From contig CAJJOX010000067.1 of assembly GCA_905193485.1 (NCBI GenBank), positions 1-10,542 of the forward strand: DNA of 10,542 nucleotides. Reading direction: 5' to 3'. This stretch comes from an uncultured Porphyromonadaceae bacterium. GTDB lineage: Bacteria > Bacteroidota > Bacteroidia > Bacteroidales > Muribaculaceae. The position numbers and the translations under genes were made by a program. Positions 1 to 5,293 of this stretch are shown here, one piece after another (the stretch's first letter is position 1; each line of letters starts with the position of its first letter). Under the pieces are notes generated by a model. That model was not told where the DNA came from and made no database searches. It saw only the letters and a list, made by a program, of their open reading frames with translations.

Positions 1-35
1 ATAGGTTGATCGGCTATTTAGCCGCTTCTGTCACT

Positions 36-59
36 ATCCGTCGATTCATCCGTCGATTC
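36..59. repeat. Tandem pair of 12-bp direct repeats
   Basis: ATCCGTCGATTC occurs twice back to back with no mismatch (36-47 and 48-59). It lies just beyond the 3' end of the minus-strand RNA locus, in a stretch (1-111) where I find no gene. A short inverted repeat, CGGCT/AGCCG (11-15 and 20-24), lies nearby but has no T-run on either side, so I do not call it a terminator. The repeat may be simple slippage or a protein-binding site; nothing seen decides between them. Confidence 0.6.
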
Positions 60-111
60 TCTTTTGTTTCATTTTTTTGCAATTAGTCCTTTTCGCGACA
101 CCATCTGAAAC

Positions 112-160
112 AAAAAAACTCCGGAAGTCAACGCCTGCTATTCAAGCGACTTCCGGAGTT
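112..160 (-). terminator. Intrinsic terminator of the minus-strand RNA
   Basis: CTCCGGAAGTC (119-129) pairs perfectly with GACTTCCGGAG (148-158), and two further A-T pairs extend the stem outward. The loop is 18 nt (130-147). Read on the minus strand, the 3' arm runs straight into seven T residues (118 down to 112), the classic intrinsic terminator layout. On the plus strand the hairpin is followed by TTATAATGG, a poor U-tract, so termination should act mainly on minus-strand transcripts. No protein gene lies upstream on that strand within the window, which is the main clue to a non-coding RNA gene here. Confidence 0.85.
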
Positions 161-391
161 ATAATGGCCACACCAAAGGATGCGATGAAACTCCGATAGA
201 CAGGATTTGAGAGCTTGCCGACCTTTGTAATCCGCCTGGGCTTAAAAGCCTCCTCTTGCGAGGATGGGGCCCGCCATCAGCCGACCAAGCTTGTCTCGGT
301 ATTTCACTTATAATTGATGAGTTTCCCAATCAACTTTGATGTGGTATGTCAAAAATCTCGTTTTACAAAGCCGTGGTGGTCTTTGTTTCTA
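112..391 (-). ncRNA. ssrS: Structured non-coding RNA, probably 6S RNA
   Basis: The proposed transcript runs from a start near 391, just downstream of a consensus promoter, to the T-run at 112. No convincing ORF lies in it. Its core is a long rod. An 11-bp closing helix with one G-U pair joins 334-344 to 168-178. After an 8 by 8 nt internal loop, a 6-7 bp helix joins 319-325 to 187-193. A 19-nt single-stranded segment follows on the 5' side only (300-318). Helices then join 292-299 to 193-202 (4+4 bp around a 2-nt bulge) and AGCTT to AAGCT further in. Near the tip is a CCTC-GCAA-GAGG tetraloop hairpin (252-263). The rod is about 177 nt, and a long irregular hairpin with a bubble on its 5' side is the form of 6S RNA, which binds housekeeping RNA polymerase holoenzyme. 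A 5' leader (345-391) adds a small hairpin. I see none of the hallmarks of tmRNA, RNase P RNA or SRP RNA. The structured RNA is well supported; the 6S name is inferred from shape. The Rfam Bacteroidales-1 family is another possible match. Confidence 0.6.
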
Positions 392-396
392 TAACG

Positions 397-428
397 CAAA
401 GTTAATGCATGTGGTTCGATTTTGCAAA
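397..428 (-). promoter_or_regulatory. Bacteroidales-type promoter for the 6S-like RNA
   Basis: On the minus strand there is a perfect -33 element TTTG (425-428), a 20-bp spacer and a perfect -7 element TAACTTTG (397-404), matching the Bacteroidales primary-sigma consensus TTTG-N19/20-TANNTTTG. It predicts a start near 391. This is the best promoter match in the window, fitting a highly expressed RNA. Confidence 0.75.
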
Positions 429-447
429 TTTCCCGGTCATTTTATGC

Positions 448-465
448 GTGTGTTTTACAACACAC
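448..465. repeat. 7-bp inverted repeat between divergent promoters
   Basis: GTGTGTT and AACACAC (448-454, 459-465) form a perfect inverted repeat around TTAC. Neither strand has a T-run after it, so it is not an intrinsic terminator. It lies 20 bp upstream of the -33 element of the RNA promoter, a position suited to a regulator-binding palindrome. The following stretch, 466-598, is AT-rich and holds nothing else I recognise. Confidence 0.4.
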
Positions 466-598
466 CGATTCCTGGACGCAAACCCATCATCATCTTCAGA
501 TAAAGATCAAATCATAGATACGGCCAATGTCAAAACGGAAGGCAGATTTCACAAAAAACAGAAATAATTTACGATTCGTCGCTTTTTTAGCTCAAATA

Positions 599-630
599 TT
601 TCCGCATCAACCAATAAAGCCTTAAATTTG
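599..630 (+). promoter_or_regulatory. Bacteroidales-type promoter for the kinase gene
   Basis: The -7 element TAAATTTG (623-630) matches TANNTTTG exactly. Twenty bases upstream is TTTC (599-602), matching three of four -33 bases. A start near 636 would give a leader of about 45 nt before the kinase ATG. It points away from the 6S-like RNA promoter. Confidence 0.6.
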
Positions 631-680
631 TAGCATAAACCACTCCTACCGAATAAACAATCCGTCAATTTCATGCATAA

Positions 681-2228
681 ATGGAAACACCGTCATCGGC
701 ACTCCCTGCAGGCACGCAGCTGAAATCGCCAACCAACGTCTACAACATAATTAAAGTGCTCGGAGCCGGCGGATTCGGAATCACATATCTTGCCACTGTC
801 GACATCATTGCGGCCGGTGTTCCGGCCAAAGCTCTGGTAGCAATAAAAGAACACTTCCTTTCAAACGACTGCGACCGCGACAACGCGACTCTCTCCGTAT
901 CATATTCCCGACCAAGCGCCTCGCGTGTGCAGAATTCGCTAAAAGACTTCATAGCCGAAGCCCGACGTCTTCAGACCATCGCCGGAAAGCATCGCGGGAT
1001 AGTCAATGTCAGCGAAGTATTTGAAGCCAACAACACAGCATATTATGTGATGGAATATCTCCACGGTACATCACTTAACGAATATGTCAAACAACATACC
1101 GGTGGGCTTTCGGCTGCGGAAGCGATGCAAATCATCATACCCGTGGTCGATGCTGTGGCATTCCTTCACGTAAACCGCATAACTCACCTCGACATCAAAC
1201 CGGCCAACATCATGCTGTCGAAAACGGCCGACGGGGCTTTGAATCCCACCCTTATCGACTTCGGTCTGTCGAAGCACTACAACTCTGACGGATCTGCGAC
1301 AGCCACGATAAACACGCTCGGATTCTCCGATGGTTACTCTCCAGTCGAACAATACATCGGCATATCTGAATTTTCACCGACGGCCGACGTTTATTCTCTC
1401 GCAGCCACATTGCTATTTTGCCTTACAGGCAGTATTCCGCCGAAATCAAACGAAATCAGTGCCGATGTGGTCAACTCCCTGCTACCGGCGTCAATGCCAA
1501 AATCTTTGCGACGTGCCATAAACAAAGCCACTTCAATGCGCATTGCCGAGCGCTATGCCAACGCCTCACAACTCTACGAAGCTTTAACAGGACGTAAACT
1601 TCAGCATTCGCCCCTTTCAACTGAAATTGAAGACAAAAAATGCACTGATCAACAAGAATGCGAAACTACCATAGCAAACGAAAACTCTGAAACGGACAAC
1701 ACATCTGTGCAAGTGCCCGACGATGATGAATCGACAGTCGTTTCCATCAAGAGTAAAAAACGCGAACAAAAGGCCGACCTTACCACTGATTTTAGCGACA
1801 TCGATATTCTAACCGGCAAACGCAACGATAAAAAAACCGAAAAAGAAAGCCGGCGGAAACAGACCGACACCGACAGCGGCGGCATACACTCACAATCTGA
1901 AAATTCAAACAACGGCGATAAAATGCGTAAATGGACCATGGCCATTGTAATCGTGCTTATATCCGCCGCGCTTGGAGCCGGATGCTGGTATTGGTTTTTC
2001 AATGGCGATAACGGCGATTCAGAATCAATGGCCGCCGATGCCGAACGTTATGTTCAACTCGAGGAAGAGGTCAACGAAGCATTCCAAAATCACGAATACA
2101 ATCCGGAAGCCTACAACGAAGCCGCCTATGAATTTGAAGAATTCAAGCGGAAGATGACAAGACGCTACGACACCCCCTCATTGGAAAATGAATTTGAAAG
2201 CGCTTGCCGTGAAGAACGCAACAAGTGA
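681..2228 (+). CDS. Transmembrane serine/threonine protein kinase
   Basis: This is a Hanks-type Ser/Thr kinase with a cytoplasmic catalytic domain and one membrane anchor. The glycine-rich loop GAGGFGITY is at residues 28-36, the ATP-binding lysine is K56 in VAIK, and a probable helix-C glutamate is E93. The catalytic loop HLDIKPANIM (169-178) carries D171 and N176, DFG is 193-195, and the substrate loop ends in GYSPVEQ (218-224). All catalytic residues are present. HLD in place of HRD makes it a non-RD kinase, so activation may not need activation-loop phosphorylation. Residues about 320-412 form a charged, low-complexity linker. A membrane segment follows (about 418-440), then a 75-residue acidic, probably helical tail predicted to be periplasmic; no PASTA or other known sensor domain is visible. 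The start is firm because an in-frame TAA lies directly before the ATG. The next gene, 95 bp downstream on the same strand, encodes a peptidoglycan-binding lipoprotein. Substrate unknown. Confidence 0.9.
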   Translation: METPSSALPAGTQLKSPTNVYNIIKVLGAGGFGITYLATVDIIAAGVPAKALVAIKEHFLSNDCDRDNATLSVSYSRPSASRVQNSLKDFIAEARRLQTIAGKHRGIVNVSEVFEANNTAYYVMEYLHGTSLNEYVKQHTGGLSAAEAMQIIIPVVDAVAFLHVNRITHLDIKPANIMLSKTADGALNPTLIDFGLSKHYNSDGSATATINTLGFSDGYSPVEQYIGISEFSPTADVYSLAATLLFCLTGSIPPKSNEISADVVNSLLPASMPKSLRRAINKATSMRIAERYANASQLYEALTGRKLQHSPLSTEIEDKKCTDQQECETTIANENSETDNTSVQVPDDDESTVVSIKSKKREQKADLTTDFSDIDILTGKRNDKKTEKESRRKQTDTDSGGIHSQSENSNNGDKMRKWTMAIVIVLISAALGAGCWYWFFNGDNGDSESMAADAERYVQLEEEVNEAFQNHEYNPEAYNEAAYEFEEFKRKMTRRYDTPSLENEFESACREERNK

Positions 2229-2323
2229 ATGGGCGATATATCATCCGGGCTTAATTCGCATCAAAAAACCACTACAGCGACTCTGTCAAATAATAATCGG
2301 CAAATAAAAATCGTTATTCTGAC

Positions 2324-4291
2324 ATGAAAAAATCCATTATCACAGCAATGATACTTCTGTCGGTGGCGATCCTTTCCGGATGCCGCGGCCCCAAACTCGC
2401 CACAGCCGATGCGCAGATGGCTCGTGGCGAATATTACGATGCTTCCGTCACATACCGCAAGATATATAATAATCTCAAACGCGACGAACGATCGAAGCGT
2501 GGCGAAGTGGCCTTCAAAATGGCCGAAGCACACCGCAAACTCAATCAATTCGCACGAGCATCGGCTGCCTACCAGAACGCCATACGCTACGGCTATCCTG
2601 AACCTTCAGCTCAGCTATATCTGGCTCAGATGCTCCATGCCGACGGGAAATACGCTCAGGCGGTGCGTGCATATGAAGAATATCTGATGCAAGTGCCCGG
2701 CTCACCGGAAGCCACATCAGGACTCGAAGGCTCAAAACTCGCACTCCGGCTCAAAGAAAACCCCACCCGATTCGTGGTGCGCAACGCCCGTCAGTTCAAC
2801 TCTCGCCGCGCCGATTTCGCTCCGATGTACAACGGTGATATCCTTTATTTCACCACTACCAACGAAAAAGTGAAAGGCACAAACCGCAGCGAAATAACGG
2901 GCATGAAAAAAAGCGACATATGGATGGTTTCAAAAAACGAGCAAGGACAGTGGATGCGGCCCGAACCTGTTGAGGGCGAACTCAACAGCGAAATGGATGA
3001 AGGGATTGTTTCATTTTCGCCTGACGGCAACATGATGTATCTCACCAAAGCTCGTAGATCACCCAACTCCAACACTGCCGTAGAGATATTCACCTCCACC
3101 CGCAGCGACGCCCAATGGAGCGCACCGACAAAACTCGATATCACCGCCGATACGATCTCAAGTTTCGGTCATCCGGCCGTAAGCCCATCCGGCGAATACC
3201 TCTATTTTTCCAGCGACATGCCCGGCAACGGAGGCAAAGACATCTGGCGCATCAATCTGAATGAACGTGAAGGATCGCTCGAGAATCTCGGCGACGAAAT
3301 CAACACCGAGGGAAATGAAGAATTTCCATATGTCTACTCCGACAGCATACTGTATTTTGCCAGCGACGGTCATCCAGGCCTTGGCGGCCTTGATATTTTC
3401 CGCGCCGATCTACAACCTGACGGGCACTGGAAAGTGACAAACATGGGCACGCCGATGAACTCGCCCGGCGACGACTTCGGCATCACATTTGACCGTTCCG
3501 CCGAGATTCCGATGGGATTCATAAGTTCAAATCGCGGTGACGCCCGCGGCTATGACCATCTCTATGCCTTTGAGCTTCCCGATCTGAAAATAGAGCTCAA
3601 CGGATGGGTGACAGATCTTGATGAGGAACCCATCAACGGTGCGGTGGTGCGCATTGTAGGCACCGACGGATCAAACCAACGTACAGCCACACGCGCCGAC
3701 GGCTACTACAATTTCCGCTTGCAGCGTGGTGTCAGTTATGCCATGCTCGCAGGTGCCCGAGGATATCTCAACGCACGTCAGGAATTTTCAACCGACACAA
3801 TCGAACAAGACGCTGAATACGGCATCGATTTCATGCTTGCTTCGCTTTCAAAACCAAACATAGTCGAAAACATATTCTATGATTTCGACCAAGCCACACT
3901 CCGACCCGAATCCAAGCAAGCGCTCGACGAATTGGCGACGCTGCTTAAAGACAATCCGAACATCACCATAGAGATGACATCCCACACCGATCGTCACGGA
4001 TCTGAAGAATACAACATCGACCTTTCGCACCGTCGGGCCAAATCAGTTGTCGACTATCTCATCTCCGCCGGCATCTCACCCGACCGCCTGCAATATCAGG
4101 GCTACGGCAAAACACGGCCAAAAACGGTCACCAAACGCGTGGCCAGACTATATCCACAGTTTAAGGAAGGCGATGTGCTCACCGAAGAATTCATTCTTGC
4201 CCTGCCCGAAGAGGCTGACCGCGAAGCTGCCGACCAAGTGAACCGACGCACCGAATTCAACGTATTGTCTGTCGACTACAAAATGTATTGA
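2324..4291 (+). CDS. PorE-like TPR/propeller/CRD/OmpA lipoprotein
   Basis: This is a predicted outer-membrane lipoprotein of 655 aa that grips peptidoglycan. A lipoprotein signal peptide ends in the lipobox LSGC with lipidation at C20. Next come TPR-like helices (about 25-145), a beta-propeller with PD40-type blades (about 150-420; motifs such as SFSPDGNMMYL and PSGEYLYFSSD), a carboxypeptidase-regulatory-like fold (about 423-505), and a C-terminal OmpA domain (about 512-650). D556 (in HTDRHG) and R571 (in LSHRRA), 15 residues apart, match the conserved pair that binds diaminopimelate. This order and length are those of Porphyromonas gingivalis PorE (PG1058, about 670 aa), a type IX secretion component. 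The same architecture also occurs in Bacteroidota where a type IX system is not evident, and no other such gene is in this window, so I give no gene symbol. Its downstream neighbour is the GSCFA gene, 30 bp away. I see no clear promoter in the 95-bp gap upstream, so read-through from the kinase gene is likely. Confidence 0.85.
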   Translation: MKKSIITAMILLSVAILSGCRGPKLATADAQMARGEYYDASVTYRKIYNNLKRDERSKRGEVAFKMAEAHRKLNQFARASAAYQNAIRYGYPEPSAQLYLAQMLHADGKYAQAVRAYEEYLMQVPGSPEATSGLEGSKLALRLKENPTRFVVRNARQFNSRRADFAPMYNGDILYFTTTNEKVKGTNRSEITGMKKSDIWMVSKNEQGQWMRPEPVEGELNSEMDEGIVSFSPDGNMMYLTKARRSPNSNTAVEIFTSTRSDAQWSAPTKLDITADTISSFGHPAVSPSGEYLYFSSDMPGNGGKDIWRINLNEREGSLENLGDEINTEGNEEFPYVYSDSILYFASDGHPGLGGLDIFRADLQPDGHWKVTNMGTPMNSPGDDFGITFDRSAEIPMGFISSNRGDARGYDHLYAFELPDLKIELNGWVTDLDEEPINGAVVRIVGTDGSNQRTATRADGYYNFRLQRGVSYAMLAGARGYLNARQEFSTDTIEQDAEYGIDFMLASLSKPNIVENIFYDFDQATLRPESKQALDELATLLKDNPNITIEMTSHTDRHGSEEYNIDLSHRRAKSVVDYLISAGISPDRLQYQGYGKTRPKTVTKRVARLYPQFKEGDVLTEEFILALPEEADREAADQVNRRTEFNVLSVDYKMY

Positions 4292-4321
4292 CAATAACAC
4301 CACCGACAACAACCAGCGGCC

Positions 4322-5293
4322 ATGGATTTCCGCACAAATGCCATCATCAGCCCGTCATCATGGCGCATCAGCCATCGCTCAGCACTCCTTCTGCTCGGGT
4401 CTTGCTTTGCTGACAACATTGGCACTCGCCTTCGCGACCGGTTATTCAACATTTCGGTAAACCCGTTGGGGACACTCTATAATCCGGCAAGCATCCGGCA
4501 ATGTGTGGAACGCATCGCTTCTGGAAATCCATTTGTGCCTGCCGACATATTTCCTTATGGCGATCTTTATCACTGTTTCGAATGTCACTCCCGGCTTTCC
4601 GGCACAGATGCCGTCAGCATGCTCGACAATCTCAACAATATCGTCGAAAAGGAGCATAACCGGCTGAAAAAGACCGACACGGTCATTCTGACATTCGGCA
4701 CTGCATGGATTTTTGAAACTGTCGACACGGCAACCATCGTGGCCAATTGCCATAAACTGCCCGCAAACCGGTTCATCCGCCGGCGTTTGAGCATAAAAGA
4801 ATGCATACATCATATCTCCGAAACCATCAATGCCATCCGACAGACAATCCCCGATGCTCGCATCCTGCTTACCGTAAGCCCTGTGCGGCATCTTGCCGAC
4901 GGACTGCACGGCAATCAGCTCAGCAAGTCGACACTGCTCCTCGCTGTCGACAATATCGTTGAAACATTCGGTCAAACCGACTATTTTCCCTCCTATGAGC
5001 TGCTCATTGATGACCTTCGCGACTACCGCTTCTGTGCCGCCGACATGCTGCATCCGACAGAAACAGCATCCGATTATATATTCGAAAGGTTTTCCGACAC
5101 TTTTTTCTCGTCCGAAACAGTTTCGCTTGGTGCAAGATGCAACAAAACCACACGCCGTATGCGTCACCGCCAACTCACGACCGATACCGATGCCATGCGG
5201 CGTTTTGAAGACGAAACCCGCCTGCAATTCGACAAACTATTGGCCGAGGCTCCTTTCCTGGCCGAAGCCATTGACAATATAACACAAAAATAA
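4322..5293 (+). CDS. GSCFA-domain protein, SGNH-hydrolase-like
   Basis: The 323-aa product belongs to the GSCFA family, named after the motif seen here at residues 26-30 in LLLGSCFADNIG. S27 sits where the nucleophile of SGNH/GDSL esterases lies, and DMLH (D241, H244) near the C-terminus fits the DxxH catalytic pair of that superfamily. Other family-like blocks are TFGTAWIFE and LTVSPVRHL. There is no signal peptide: the hydrophobic stretch before GSCFA is a core beta strand, so the protein is probably cytoplasmic. The last base of its TAA stop is the first base of the murF-alr ATG (position 5293), implying translational coupling. The family has no established substrate. From context I infer a role tied to cell-wall precursor metabolism, but that is a guess. 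Confidence 0.85.
   Translation: MDFRTNAIISPSSWRISHRSALLLLGSCFADNIGTRLRDRLFNISVNPLGTLYNPASIRQCVERIASGNPFVPADIFPYGDLYHCFECHSRLSGTDAVSMLDNLNNIVEKEHNRLKKTDTVILTFGTAWIFETVDTATIVANCHKLPANRFIRRRLSIKECIHHISETINAIRQTIPDARILLTVSPVRHLADGLHGNQLSKSTLLLAVDNIVETFGQTDYFPSYELLIDDLRDYRFCAADMLHPTETASDYIFERFSDTFFSSETVSLGARCNKTTRRMRHRQLTTDTDAMRRFEDETRLQFDKLLAEAPFLAEAIDNITQK

Noticed and set aside
11..24. Short hairpin CGGCT-attt-AGCCG as a terminator
   Set aside because: Only 5 bp, and no T-run follows on either strand.
112..391. tmRNA, RNase P RNA or SRP RNA as the identity of the minus-strand RNA
   Set aside because: No tag-peptide frame or tRNA-like end, no RNase P core such as GAGGAAAGTCC, and no SRP domain IV loop could be found.
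2229..2323. Promoter or terminator in the kinase to PorE-like gap
   Set aside because: No stem-loop with a T-run and no TANNTTTG box; only loose AT-rich matches.
4442..5227. Long minus-strand open frame (261 codons) inside the GSCFA gene
   Set aside because: It is antisense to a gene with clear family motifs, and its protein has no recognisable domain; a codon-bias shadow.
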